Shown: piece by piece, positions 45,537 to 55,956 of the stretch
Layout: each line of letters opens with the position of its first letter
How positions within the stretch are numbered: the first letter of the stretch is position 1
Source of the DNA: Symbiodinium natans
Taxonomy: Eukaryota > Sar > Dinophyceae > Suessiales > Symbiodiniaceae
Reading direction: 5' to 3'
Length of the DNA stretch: 64,000 nt
Assembly (NCBI GenBank): GCA_905221605.1
Contig: CAJNDS010002316.1
Coordinates: forward strand, 269,001 to 333,000
Notes under the pieces: model-generated
What the model was told of the DNA's origin: nothing
Seen by the model: only the letters and a program-made list of their open reading frames with translations
Database searches by the model: none
Position numbers and translations under genes: made by a program

Positions 45537-46270
45537 ATCTCGCAATCGCAGCCAGCACCACATGTCTGGTGCCGCCAATTGGCCTCGGGGATGCGGAACG
45601 AAACGTCCCGGGGTCTGAACCCCGGACATGTGCGCCCCCATATAGCTACCACATCGGTCAGGCTCGCAGGAAATAGGGGTTTCACACACCACTGCGCCAC
45701 TGCGGTATACTGCGGTCAGCAGCATCTCACAAACGCAATCCGCGTGGTTCGATTCTTTGTGACGCTATTGCGAGATGGAAGCAGTCGTCGTCGCTGCCGC
45801 CGTCAACGCACAATCATCGGTGCATGTGCTCCGCTTCTGCACGCGCAGAGTGGAAATCCACGATGCGAAGACACGGCCCAAGGATTCTGTTCTGTGACTG
45901 GTGATCAGCAAGTAGCAAGCAACACTTTCGTGAAAGCCCAAACATTTTGTGCTGCTCCGCGCCCCGTCTTGAACCATTGCAGGCACCACACATCCACGCA
46001 CATGAGCGGACGTTCGAACCCCAAATTTAGTGGCATCCGGCATACTATATACTGGCACTGCAGTAGTTGAGCATCATCTGAAAGCAGTCGAGTGGCAGTT
46101 TTCGTGGTGGTGGCGATACGGTTTCAAGTCGATGGCTGAGGCTGAGCATCTGAGCCGCGGGTGCAGGTCTGGCTGCAGAGACTTGCCCGGCTCCTGCACG
46201 TCTCGACATCAACTAGCCTCCCGGTCCGTTGCTGGTGCCAAGGCGCGAGTTTTTTGTGGGGGTTCAGCGG

Positions 46271-46342
46271 AACATAGGGGTACCTTCTTGGGGTGCTTAT
46301 GATAAAGGGAGTCCTACTATTTGGGGTGTATATTATTCGAAA
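46271..46342. mobile_element. Family E element, partial
   Basis: ACATAGGGGTACC, TTGGGGTGCTTATGATAAA, GGGAGTCCTACTATTTGGGG, TGTATATTATTCG follow the family order. It lacks a clear second end. Confidence 0.55.
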
Positions 46343-46687
46343 CAATATGGTATGGGGGGTTCCGAAGATAGATAAGATAGGGGCACCTGATTAATCCCTT
46401 CCCCCCAAAATATTAAACGCCCCCCCCCCCCCCCCCCCAATAGAAACTCGAAACGTGTTTTTATTATGAGGGGGAGGTTTTCATCCGAATGTCATGTTTG
46501 GGGTCCACAGGGTTTCGGGTCTAGGCTGGGAAGGGAGGGAAGGGAGCTTCCGGATGTGGGTTGGCTTGAGGGTTTGGGGAGCCCTGAAACCCCCCCCCCC
46601 CCTATTTCGGAATAGGGCTTTAAAGGCGGGGTCGGAAACGGCAGGATTTTCCGGAAAGTGTTTCTAGGGGTGCGTTTAATAAAAGGG

Positions 46688-46770
46688 GGAAGGGATTAGG
46701 GTCCTTATCATTAAAATCGATTCCTACTATTTGGGGTTTATATTGGGGATCCCTTTTTTCGTAAACCCCC
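46688..46770. mobile_element. Family E element, partial
   Basis: It has the right-hand blocks CCTACTATTTGGGG, TTTATATTGGGGATCCC and TTTTTTCGTAAACCCCC. The minus-strand frame 46727-46921 enters it, giving a GFTKKG read-through like that seen in the ankyrin intron. Confidence 0.55.
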
Positions 46771-47000
46771 ATATTTGGCCGGCCTCAAGTTGAGTCGTCA
46801 TGTCTTGGGCGATTTGATGCGGAAGAAGTTGAGTGCAATGCAACGAAAAATACCCCCACCAAGCATTCACAACTACACATCGACACAATACAAGGTTGAT
46901 CAGTGAACGGGTTGTGTCCACAACTATGCCCTGTAATCCTATCGGTTCATCTCACGAACCCGACGAGAAGCCTAATTGTTGCCCTCCACCAGGAGGTTGT

Positions 47001-47093
47001 GCTGGGAACCGGGCTACTTCAGACCAAGCAAGGGACGAAAGCGCTGGAGAAGACGAGCGCCTCGGCGATGTCCAACCACAAGGGTTGGAGCGG
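47001..47093 (+). CDS. Possible exon with consensus donor GTAAGG
   Basis: The frame reads GLLQTKQGTKALEKTSASAM and SNHKGWSG and meets GTAAGG at 47094. The left boundary is uncertain (an AG lies at 47021-47022). Alternative frames are also open. No family recognised. Confidence 0.3.
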
Positions 47094-47647
47094 GTAAGGC
47101 GGGTATGGCTTTCCTACCATTTTTGTTGCCATTCATGTCTGAATGAAGCTTAAGGCATCACCTGGCCTATTTGGTGCTCTGATATGCTTGGTGGGGTGTG
47201 TTGCTGTTGGGTTTCCAAGGGTGCCAGTTTCCAGAATTCGAGACGTCCATGTCCTGGCAGTCCGACTTGCAGGGACCGCAGAGTGGAGTTTTGGGTGGGG
47301 GGGTGGGGGGGGGGTTAGGGTTTAGGGTTTCGGGTTTAGGGTTTGGGGTTTAGGGTTTAGGGTTTAGGGGTGTGTGGATGCAATTTTGTGTATATTCCCA
47401 CGGTATGGCACAAACAATATAGATTAGCAGACACCCGGCCGGAGGCGGCTGTGGGTCCCAGCGCTGATGGACCAGCCGGACGCGCCAAACCAAACCCTTA
47501 GCCCCTAAACCCAGACTTGTTGGACGAAACTCGCCAATATCTATGTTCACCCAAACAACAGTAAACCCTCAACCCAAAACCCTGAATCGTCCCGAGGGTT
47601 CTGGGTTTAGAGTTTAGGGTTTCATTTTTTCGGGCACTGCTTCGCAG

Positions 47648-47716
47648 GTTTCGAGGAAAACGTGTTGAACGTCATGCAAAAGATGGAGGAGGAGATCTCG
47701 ATTTCTGAACTGCCCT
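47648..47716 (+). CDS. Possible exon, coiled-coil-like
   Basis: After TTCGCAG the frame reads FEENVLNVMQKMEEEISISE, acidic and helix-like. The start is a clean AG acceptor; the right edge is uncertain (a GA donor near 47718 is possible). It may belong with the exon-like pieces at 47927 and 48884. Confidence 0.35.
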
Positions 47717-47926
47717 CGATGAACATTTGCCTCGCGGCATCATGTGGCCACGTCACGCACTCACACAAACAGAAGTGTGCAGAGACTCTTGTGTGATTGC
47801 GCTTCACATGTCATAGTTGTGCGACTTAATGCAATTTTCTATGTCGCGGCGTTTTCCTCTTAGTATCCATTGCCCCAAACCCAACCTTGATCCTGCTCTT
47901 ACGCACCCGCGACCAAGCCTTTGCAG

Positions 47927-47985
47927 GAGTTGAAAGAGCTCAAGAACGAAGATGCAGGTCTCAAGGAGGAGCTTGGGTCACTTTT
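47927..47985 (+). CDS. Possible exon, coiled-coil-like
   Basis: After CTTTGCAG the frame reads ELKELKNEDAGLKEEL, with heptad-like Leu spacing. The frame stays open to 48193 but loses its charged character after residue 18, so the exon probably ends near 47985. Confidence 0.35.
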
Positions 47986-48883
47986 CCCACGCCCATGCTG
48001 CAAGTGCCAAGTTCCTAGAAACGGCATCACGTGTGTTGGCTGCATTTGCACGCAGTCGTGGTTGGGGTGTGTGTTCAACCTTCGCTTGTGGGATGGCTGG
48101 CTTGTTGCAACACAGCGAGAAATCGAGCCAACGGCGCAGATTGAATTGGAGGCACGTGCTTGCGTGGTTTTGTGGTTTGTGTACACACTGTAGACTTGCA
48201 GGTTCCCTTCAAGGGGTTTAGGGTTTAGGGTTTAGGGTTTAGAGTTTAGGGTTTAGGCTGATTCCCACGAATAGAATGTGGAATGTGTTCATCGGATACA
48301 TGTTCTGCTGGGTTGATTAAGGTTGCTGATGAGGAATAAATGGGATGAGCACTGGTCCGTTACACAGAATCCCTCAACACTGCCATCCTGGTTATGACAG
48401 CCACCGGCTGGATCTAGACCTCCCCAAAGGCACGCGCATGGTACGTCAAACACAGCAACCTGTGGCGGGCTGGTAGCTGTAGCACTTTGTACTTTGCCCA
48501 TTCAAGTCAGATAAGGAAATGGGTACGGTGGGATGTAATTAGGGCACCTTCTGTGCAGAGTTGGGCCTAATGGTGTGCGAACCAGCGACATCATACCGAG
48601 CGTTTGCTACAGGAAAATATGAACGACTAAAACATGTTGGTTCATGTCTCTTTCGGCTGATTTGCGAAGTTGTGATGTCGAGTTGGGTCCCAGCTGCTGT
48701 AGCACCACATATATTGACAAGCGTGCTGCGGTTCATGCTTGCGGTTTCAAGGAAAGTTTTGCCATTAGCCTGCATAAAGAAGAACATGTGTGTGTGTGTG
48801 TGTTTGAGACGACTAATTACCTTGAGGTTACCTACCCTAAACCCTAAACCCTAGGCCCTAAACCCTAAACCCTAAGCCCTAAG

Positions 48884-48976
48884 ATGGAGCCAGGAGCTTG
48901 CGCGCCTCGAGAGCTCCGGCGCCCAAGGGAATGCCGATGCGGCGGAGGCTCGGCTCGTGCATCTGCTTGAATACAG
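48884..48976 (+). CDS. Possible exon (93 nt) flanked by telomere-like introns
   Basis: Between an AG ending a CCCTAAA array and a GT that begins GTTTAAGG and leads into TTTAGGG repeats, the frame reads WSQELARLESSG, then AQGNADAAEARLVHLLEY. It has Ala/Glu/Leu composition and a coiled-coil tendency. Both edges coincide with repeat arrays. No family recognised. Confidence 0.45.
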
Positions 48977-51240
48977 GTTTAAGGTTTTGGGTTTAGGGTT
49001 TAGGGTTTAGGGTTGAGGGTTTAGGGTTGAGGGTTTAGGGTTTAGGGTTTAGTTCGGAATAATTACTAATAGTATTCCCTTAGGGTCCCTTTAGAACTAT
49101 ACTACAATATCCCCCCCCCACAACCCTATTCGAATTCTTCAGGCCCCTAGATTAGGCTTGCCTCATAAGGGTGCAGGGTTTAAGGTTTTGGCTGGAAGCT
49201 CTTCTTGCTGGAAGTTGTTACCTAGAAACCTTGAAGGAACCAACAATGTAGAGCAACCGCTTAGCTTTGCAGGCCTGAACTCCCAATTGGTTTCAAGAGT
49301 TCGTAAGTGGTGGGTGTTCTTCAGCTTCTGCCGATTTCAACAGGCTTCTTTTGTTGTTTTGCAATTTTCAGGGTGTTGTAGCTTAGTTCTATAGGCTGTA
49401 TTCGGTGTCCGTCATCATGCGTGAACATTTCTCACTAATCATCTTACATAGTAGCCTCACAAAATGCAAGGCCTTCTACGCGCTTCTTCAACCGCAGCTC
49501 TCCGAAACCCTGTGTCGAGCACGCGGACACCAAAAGCTGAAATCCGACACGCCAAAAGCATTTGGCTGAACCCAAAACTTGCAATTCGTAGGACTATCCC
49601 TAAACCCTAAACCCTAGCCCTAAACCCTAAACCCTAAACCCTAAACCCATGGCTCAAAGCCAGCCGACCGTCATGAAATGACAGGCCCTCGGCTTGAGCT
49701 TGGGGCAGGGTGTAGGGTTTAGGAAGTTTAGGAAGTTAAGGGTTTAGGGTTTAGGGTTACCTTTTGGGAGATGTGTAATCAATTCGAGAAGCATGCTGCG
49801 TGAATGAAGCAATGGTGGAGGTTTTGAAGCTCCGTAGCATTCAGCGCAAGCTGAACACGTTCAACTTCACAATGCTGTAAACCCGCAGAAGCCACACTCA
49901 CACGCCTCATTGCATTGCAACGTTTTTTTAATGAGCTTCTTACCTCGCAAACTCCAAACCGCAAGCACCCTTCCGATAGGTGCCGCGGACGCCTCGGGGC
50001 CTCGACCTCCAGGCGATCTTGGCTCAGCACCAGAATGCAAGCGAACGCAGAAGCAGCTGCGGCTCGGGATGCAAATGGGTTGTCTACATCCCCCTTGGGA
50101 GTTCTTCTTTCTTTTTGTTGATAGAAAACCCAAGAGGATATTAAAAATGGTATGTTTGTGAATGTAAGGGAAGTATAGTTGTGTTCTGGGGCGTCAGAAG
50201 TGGCAGCATGAGGATGAGCATGCTGCCTGTAAAGATGCCAGTTGTGATGCGAATGCGAATTTCGGGGGCCGTCATGGAGCCCCCGTCGTGGTCCTGATAT
50301 TACATCTTACGCCTGAGGCCTTCCTTAACTCTAAACCCGATTGGCTTGACGCATTGCAGCCCAGATTTGTTTTGCAAACTGAAACCCTAAACCCTAAACC
50401 CCTAAACCCCTAAACCTAATCCCTAAGCCCTAAACCCTAATCCCTAAACCCTAAGCCCTGAGCCCCTAAGCCCCTAAGCCCTAAGCCCCAAGCCCTGATG
50501 CTGCCAACCTCGAGGCTTGGGCTTGTAACTCCAGACCTGAAGCCTTGGACCATCCGGGATCGTAGGTCTTATTGTGCTGCACCACGAGGCTTTCACCATT
50601 TATAGTAACTATGGTAATTCTAGTAGTTATAGTAAACATAGTACTTAGAGTAGTCAGAGAAATTCTAGTAGTCGTGCCGGGAAATTCACAAGCGCAAGTT
50701 GTAGCGAGACTCAGAAATCCGGTACCAGCTGTAGCAGTCCTGCACTTTGCTCAATGAGGAAAGTTACCATACAGTAACAAACGTTCTACCTGCGTTGCTA
50801 CACCGACACCAACCTCCCATGAACCTCCCCGCGAACTCCCGGGAAGACCTTGACAAGACCTAAAGCCCTAAGCTATGTCCTACCCGAGACCCTAGCAGCC
50901 CTACAACATCCTCCACCCCAAACCAAAGAAACCTCCTAGCCTCTTAGCCCTGCGAGGTGGACCGTTTAAGCCCCACACCCTGACTCCTACTTTCTCTGGG
51001 CCCCTATCACACCAGGTCGCAAAGCAGCGCCGCTGCCTTTTGCGAGCGTTTCGGAAGGGAAGGAATCGGAGACCCCGATCTTGCAGCAGAAGCAGGCGAA
51101 GCAGGCCGGGCAGTTGCTGCGCCGCTGAATTTGCCACGAAAAATCCGAAGGAGCGCGTTGAACACTTTGCATACAGCAGCGGCTTGCATTCGTAAGTAGC
51201 TAGCTCTCGGAAGAAAAGCAAGCGGAAGCAACTAGCGCTG
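48977..51240. other. Spacer or intron with telomere-like arrays
   Basis: Telomere-like arrays at about 48979-49052, 49602-49648, 49725-49760 and 50385-50490, and a family B element at 50084-50178. A GC-rich, possibly coding patch lies just before that element (about 49975-50080), but its frame is ambiguous. Confidence 0.45.
50084..50178. mobile_element. Family B MITE-like element
   Basis: About 95 bp from CTACATCCCCCTTGGGAG to GGGAAGTATAG, with the shared core AAACCCAAGAGGATATTAAA. Confidence 0.65.
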
Positions 51241-52671
51241 CGGAGATTCATGCGCAGGACCCACAATTGCACGGATCTTTGCTTGACAAGAACGGAACAT
51301 GTGTCCTCGACAGTTGCTACTGCTCGTGTTTGGTCTTACCCGGCAAGCACGTCCTGCCCAGCTGCGCCTGCAAGTTGGGGGGACTTTTCGATGTACCAAG
51401 AGTCTTCGGAACTTGGGGCTGCAGGGTTTTAAGGCCGGGCTTTTCGGCTTTTCTGCGTTCAGGACTCGACCCCCAGCACAAGTGCAGCTCTTGATCTGAG
51501 CGTAATTAGAAGCGCTGGCGGGCAGGCCCAGTACAGAGCACAAACACCCGAGACAAACCCTGTTCAGCCGGTGCCAGGGCAACTGGAAGCTCGTGTTGAA
51601 GGTTGGCAAGACGGCGACTCTTGGATTCTCCAGTCCGCTCTGGACCAACAGCGAGCTGCTGAACGAAGCTTCGGAGATGGCGACAGCAGAGGATGCCAAA
51701 TACAGCGAATTCAACACGGAGCCTTTCAAGAAGATGCGCATGTGCATCGGAAGCCCGCTGTCCAACTGCGTGGATCACGCCTTCGAAACGAGGTACGACA
51801 GTGCGAAGGCCCTCTTCAGCGCCGGGTACATTCGAGACGAAAGCGTGAAGCAGGACGAGATTCTCAAGACCTTCGGCCCCGCGAAAGGTTCTTACCGAGA
51901 TTGTCCTATGCAGAGGCCAGGAAACGAAAACAGATTGCATGCTGCCCACCCGTCGTCAAAGAACTGTGTTTGGCTTTGTCTGTGGTCGTGTCTCCACGAG
52001 GCCTGGCTTCAACATCGAGTGCAGAGATGGCAACAAAGCTCGCTGGGGCTGGTGTGCGAACTGCCCCTCACAAGGCTAGGTACCCTGTATAGTCCCTTAA
52101 AAGGGGTATACATAGGGCCGAATAATCCCTTAGAGGGTATACATAGGGCCCTGATTCCCGCCTTTAAGTGAAGGATGCCAGAGCGACAGCGGCGATGCGG
52201 ACGCGGCCATCGGCCTTGGAATCGCTGGGCAGAAGACGGACTCCGAGCTGGGAGCTGGCTGGACCTCGTGCCGCGGCTGCAAAAAAAATCGAAGAAAACC
52301 GCCCACCCCAAAAAAACGGAAGAAGGGCCTTTGCCCTTTTTGGAATTGTCTGAGCATGTGGGCTTTTCCGGTGGTCCCTGCCTCTCCCAGGTACTTCGCC
52401 TCCGGGGCAGGCACGTGCAGCGCGAACAGCAAGACCTTCAAGGCCGTCTCCAGGCCGATTTAGGCATCCCAGCACCCAGTCAGGTCTGCTCTCGGCAGAA
52501 TTTTCTTTTCGTTCAAGGTTCCCTTATAAAGTAACCAACAGAGAAAAGGGTGCCCTTATTAGAATATGGTTTCTGAGCTACCAAGTAATATTGGCAGAAG
52601 GGCTATCTTGAACAGCCCAGGTTTGGCTCTGGGTCGAAAGCCTCACGAAGCCCGACCAGGCTCGGTCTTGA
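51241..52671 (+). CDS. Fibrinogen/intelectin-like domain protein; exons ~51241-51373, 51568-51915, 52001-52074, 52174-52267, 52391-52442, 52621-52671
   Basis: I assembled this gene from frame continuity. The product is about 249 residues in the visible part; the 5' end is uncertain. Exon 1 is Cys-rich (NGTCVLDSCYCSCLVLPG, SCAC). Exon 2 gives CQGNWKLVLKVG, LWTNSELLNEAS, KYSEFNTEPFKKMRMCIG and FGPAKGSYRDCPMQR. Exons 3-6 give PGFNIECRDGNKARWGWC, CQSDSGDADAAIGLGIAGQ, ELGAGWTS-YFASGAGTC and VWLWVESL, then stop TGA 52669-52671. From memory this order matches a dinoflagellate extracellular family resembling fibrinogen C-terminal/intelectin lectin domains, suggesting a secreted or surface ligand-binding role. 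Introns are 194 (GT-AG), 85 (GC-AG), 99 (GC-AG), 123 (GT-AG) and 178 nt (GC-AG). Opposite-strand ORFs are shadows. A start codon or signal peptide was not found; more exons probably lie upstream. Confidence 0.75.
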
Positions 52672-52892
52672 CTCTTGACTTCCCTCTAACCTGCAAACCT
52701 CTGAATTTCAATACCCAAAAGAAGCCTCAAACCCGCTGCCCCCCTTTTGCCTCACGTGCTTGAAACCTGGAAGAACCCTTGCGAAGACCGAAAGTGGGTG
52801 GGTGGGAGGGACCTCTCGGACCCAGGACTGGCATTGCATCCCAGGTTTAGGTTTCGAGGTTTAGGGTTCAGGGTTTGGGGAGCTTCCTACCC

Positions 52893-52928
<36 letters not shown>

Positions 52929-53056
52929 TCTGAAAGCCGTTCATCCCAAAGACCACCAGAGACAGAACCGGCTGCCTGGCTGGAGGCTAGCTGTGCAAGT
53001 GGACAGGCGCGGCCGCTGGCTGTAGGGCCTTCGGGGTGAAAGGGTGCAGGGTTGGG

Positions 53057-53152
53057 ATGTTCCCCCCCTTATACGATCAATCCTCAATATGGGTCATAAA
53101 TCGGGAGTACTGTCATCCCTACTAAGGACTGTTAGTTAATAAGGGGGAACAT
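53057..53152. mobile_element. Candidate inverted-repeat element
   Basis: 96 bp with ends ATGTTCCCCCCCTTAT and, in reverse complement, ATGTTCCCCCTTAT. Only one copy was recognised, so membership of a mobile family is unproven. Confidence 0.45.
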
Positions 53153-53762
53153 ATCACAAGATCACAAGGCAAAAAGCAAAGAGACAGCTTCTAAGGACTT
53201 TGCCATGGGGTTTGGGCACCCTTGAGGAGTGCAGAGTTTAGCTTAAAAGGCCTACGTAGTAGAGTAGGTAACCTTTAACCTTTTTTTCGCGGTAGTATAA
53301 TCCCCTTAGAATCCCAAAGGTTAACCTTTAGTTCCCCCAAGGTTACTGGACATAAGATTACTGGACATAAGAAGGGCTGAGGCTTGGGCTTCGGCCAGGT
53401 GCGGGGAGTCGGCGCTTTGGGGTTCAGCGAAGGTTTCCTGGGAAACCGAATCGAACGCCAGAAGCCCAAGTGGACATGTGACCTGAATCCTTGAAACTTG
53501 TAGTATCTTGTGGTCTTACAGACACACACTGCGAGCCCCAATAACGTTGAGGTGGGCTGGCGAAAGGTCTTAAAAGCTTTTCTTTTCACCGTCGTTGATG
53601 TGCACAAGCTCTTTTGCAGCTCTTGCGCGAGCACAGATCCGAAGAAGTTGCACAAGAGAAGGATCACACAAAGTACTGCTCCCCAGCGCCCTTGGGCCCC
53701 GCATCAACAGGACTCCAAGCCCTTGAATTTTGTGTCAGCCCGTTTCTTCTAGGACCCAGAGT

Positions 53763-53860
53763 CTATATCCCCATTGGGAATTAGTTTTTTATTTATGTTT
53801 ATAAAAACCCAAGAGGATATTAGAGAGATTAATTTATTAAGGTTTTTAAGGGGAGTATAG
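53763..53860. mobile_element. Family B MITE-like element
   Basis: About 98 bp bounded by CTATA and TATAG, with core AAAACCCAAGAGGATATTAG and inverted CCCCATTGGGAA / CCCCTTAAAAAC ends. Confidence 0.65.
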
Positions 53861-54570
53861 CAGTAGGCCCTTATTCCTTTTTTTAGGGTTTGGGTTCCCT
53901 TAGAACCCCCGTTAAACCAAAAAGGGCACCCTTCCTGTTCCTGGGTTACTGCTGGGTGTTGTATTCCTGGACCCTTCTGACTTCTTTTCAGTGAAGATCT
54001 TGTATGTGTCAGGTCAAGCTGAGGGATTTCCAGCCAGCAGGAATAGCTGAGACCTGCTGTCCCAGATCGAAAGTGGCTGCTGGGCTTCTTTCTTGCTCGC
54101 GGTCTGGGCTAGTGACTAATGTGGCACATGGCCACAGGTTGTGAACTGTTGGAGAGATCACCTTATGGCAGTTCTGTGTTTTGGTGTCTGTGTTGTCGCG
54201 CACGGACGTGCATGTGCCCAATGGTCACGGCTTGTGCCAGTTGTGTATACACGTGTAGTAGAGTGTCTGTGCCGTGTTGAGTCTTTTTACCTTACTCGTA
54301 GCTTTGAACGGCATGCCTTTCCAAGAAGGCCATACCTCTAATTCCCAGTTTCCCCAAGTCAACCTTGCGCGAAATCACTTAGCCTTCAACCAATCATCCC
54401 GATCTTTTACAGCTGCAAGCCTCGAAGCGAAAGGAGAACTACCCAAAGGCTGCAGTTCCTTTTTGGGCTAGTTATGGGGGATTTTAGTATGCTACCCCAA
54501 AAAGGTACTACAGAGGAGCCTCTGGGTAGAGGGTCCTAGCACGTCCTAAGCCACCGTCGTCACGGCTCAG

Positions 54571-55956
54571 GCTTGTGCTGGTTGCGCCTCTTTCACGGGA
54601 GGCTCGTGCCAGAAATGTGCCGATGGCTTCATCGTGCGTCACGGCAAGTGCATGGCATGCACGAGCTCAGGGGGCTGGCTCCTTCGACTTATTACTTTCA
54701 TGGGAGAACTCTCTAAGCTTTTTGGCGTTACACATTTCGTCTATATAGAAAATTTGAGAACTTGTTTGAGCCTGGTTATTGAAGAAGAGAGCCGAGGATG
54801 TTTTAAGGTTGATTCACTACGTGCTTTCTCGAAGCAGGGTTAGGATACAACGGCCAAATATTGGCTTCTTGAACCCGAGAGACAATAACACTAGACCCAC
54901 TTCTTCTGCGGGCGCTTAAACCACCGGAGGAATGCACATTGAGTTGTTGCTTTCCTTACGGTCGGAGGTGTTGGCAACATTTTAATGTCTCATGTGCTTC
55001 TGTAGTTGACTTTTATGTCCCTTTTGCTGATCCAGTTTTTCAGACTATGATACGCTGTTACGATGCTGTTGAGGTGGGTTTGATTTTGATTCCGGGCCTC
55101 ATTGCCACATCATGTCGCTCAAGAGTATGCGCAGAGGCTCAATGCAGCCGGAAAATCATGCATGCAGCTGGCGGCGAGCGATTGCAGCGACGAAAAGGTG
55201 AGGGGCCAGTCGAGCAACGAGGCTTGCTGCCAGTGCGGCGGCGGCTTCGCCACGCCCCTTGCGGGCAGAGTACCATGGGGCATCGCGGTTTTGCGGTTTG
55301 GGTTCTGATTTCTGGAGAATTCCAGGCACTATGCACTACTTTCTTTACTTCTTCCGTTGCACCCTGGCTTCTGTAGCTAGGACACCAGACCGTGCAAGTC
55401 ACTTCCCAAGCATACTCCTCGCGCCCGGTGTCAGCTTACGAACGAAAAGCATGTTTCCTCCCGCCTACCCTGAACGCCACAAAGACTGCAAAGCTGAAAT
55501 CCTGAAATTCAATAAGCCCATGGCAAGGCATCCCAAATCCCAGGCCGACGCCCTTCTCCTATCCCAACAGCCGTTGGTCCCTCGACTCCAACATCGCGAC
55601 TTGGCAGTGGAAAATCAGCAAAGGCTCTACAGAGTACGACCACGCCATGACTTGGGATCTAAACCGACATCAAGTTATCAGGTCCCTCGGTGTCCTCCGC
55701 CTTCTCTCTTCCTCTCTTCCTCTCTTCCTCTCTTCCTCTCTTCCTCTCTTCCTCTCTTCCTCTCTTCCTCTCTTCCTCTCTTCCTCTCTTCCTCTCTTCC
55801 TCTCTTCCTCTCTTCCTCTCTTTCTCTCTCTGGTTTCTTCCATGTAGCCGACCCAAGGTGATGCAGCCTGAGCCCCGCACGGCCGAGCGCTACACCGTGG
55901 ATGCCAAGTGCGAGCTGGCGGCGCACAACCTGACCATAGACAGCTCCACAGGCGAG
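54571..55956 (+). CDS. Cys-rich extracellular-type protein, partial; exons 54571-54677, 55137-~55269, ~55848-55956
   Basis: Exon 1 follows GGCTCAG and reads ACAGCASFTGGSCQKCADGF, then IVRHGKCMAC, an EGF/furin-like Cys pattern. A 459-nt GC-AG intron (54678-55136) joins GGC TG to G CTC, restoring a Trp codon and giving GGW-LNAAGKSCMQLAASDC, then GQSSNEACCQCGGGFATP. The next exon-like piece reads VMQPEPRTAERYTVDAKC and NLTIDSSTGEV and ends at GAG|GT (55957). From memory the order (GW..G.SC, EACC.CGGG, P.PRTA..Y, L.ID..TG) recurs in large dinoflagellate surface or secreted proteins. The junction into the third piece is not resolved in frame, and an intermediate exon may be missing. The N-terminus and C-terminus lie outside the pieces found. 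Confidence 0.6.
55704..55823. repeat. TCTTCCTC pyrimidine tandem repeat at an intron 3' end
   Basis: About 15 copies of the 8-bp unit TCTTCCTC, ending 24 nt before the CATGTAG acceptor of the exon-like piece at 55848. It may act as an oversized polypyrimidine tract. Frames of Ser/Leu/Phe or Arg/Glu repeats through it are not genes. Confidence 0.85.

Larger units (their letters stand above)
42761..47000. other. Repeat-rich non-coding region
   Basis: It contains a hairpin MITE (44321-44434), four family E elements (45208-46770), telomere-like tracts (about 43632-43665, 44170-44235, 45062-45092, 45337-45379) and a poly-C run (about 46422-46438). A minus-strand frame at 45503-45700 runs into a family E element. 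No firm gene. Confidence 0.5.
52672..54570. other. Spacer between the two extracellular-type genes
   Basis: A poly-G run (about 52897-52925), a 96-bp inverted-repeat element (53057-53152), a short element with GTAACCTT ends (53267-53346) and a family B element (53763-53860). The plus-strand frame at 53510-53752 is not convincing. Confidence 0.5.

Noticed and set aside
45590-45670. A tRNA gene (CCGGGGTTCAGACCCCGG looked like a T arm)
   Set aside because: The loop does not fit the TTCRANY consensus (TTCAGAC), and no acceptor stem, D arm or anticodon arm could be drawn.
51232-51765. Minus-strand ORFs over 51.2-51.9 kb
   Set aside because: They are shadows of the fibrinogen-like exons, whose plus-strand reading is supported by conserved motifs and consistent splicing.
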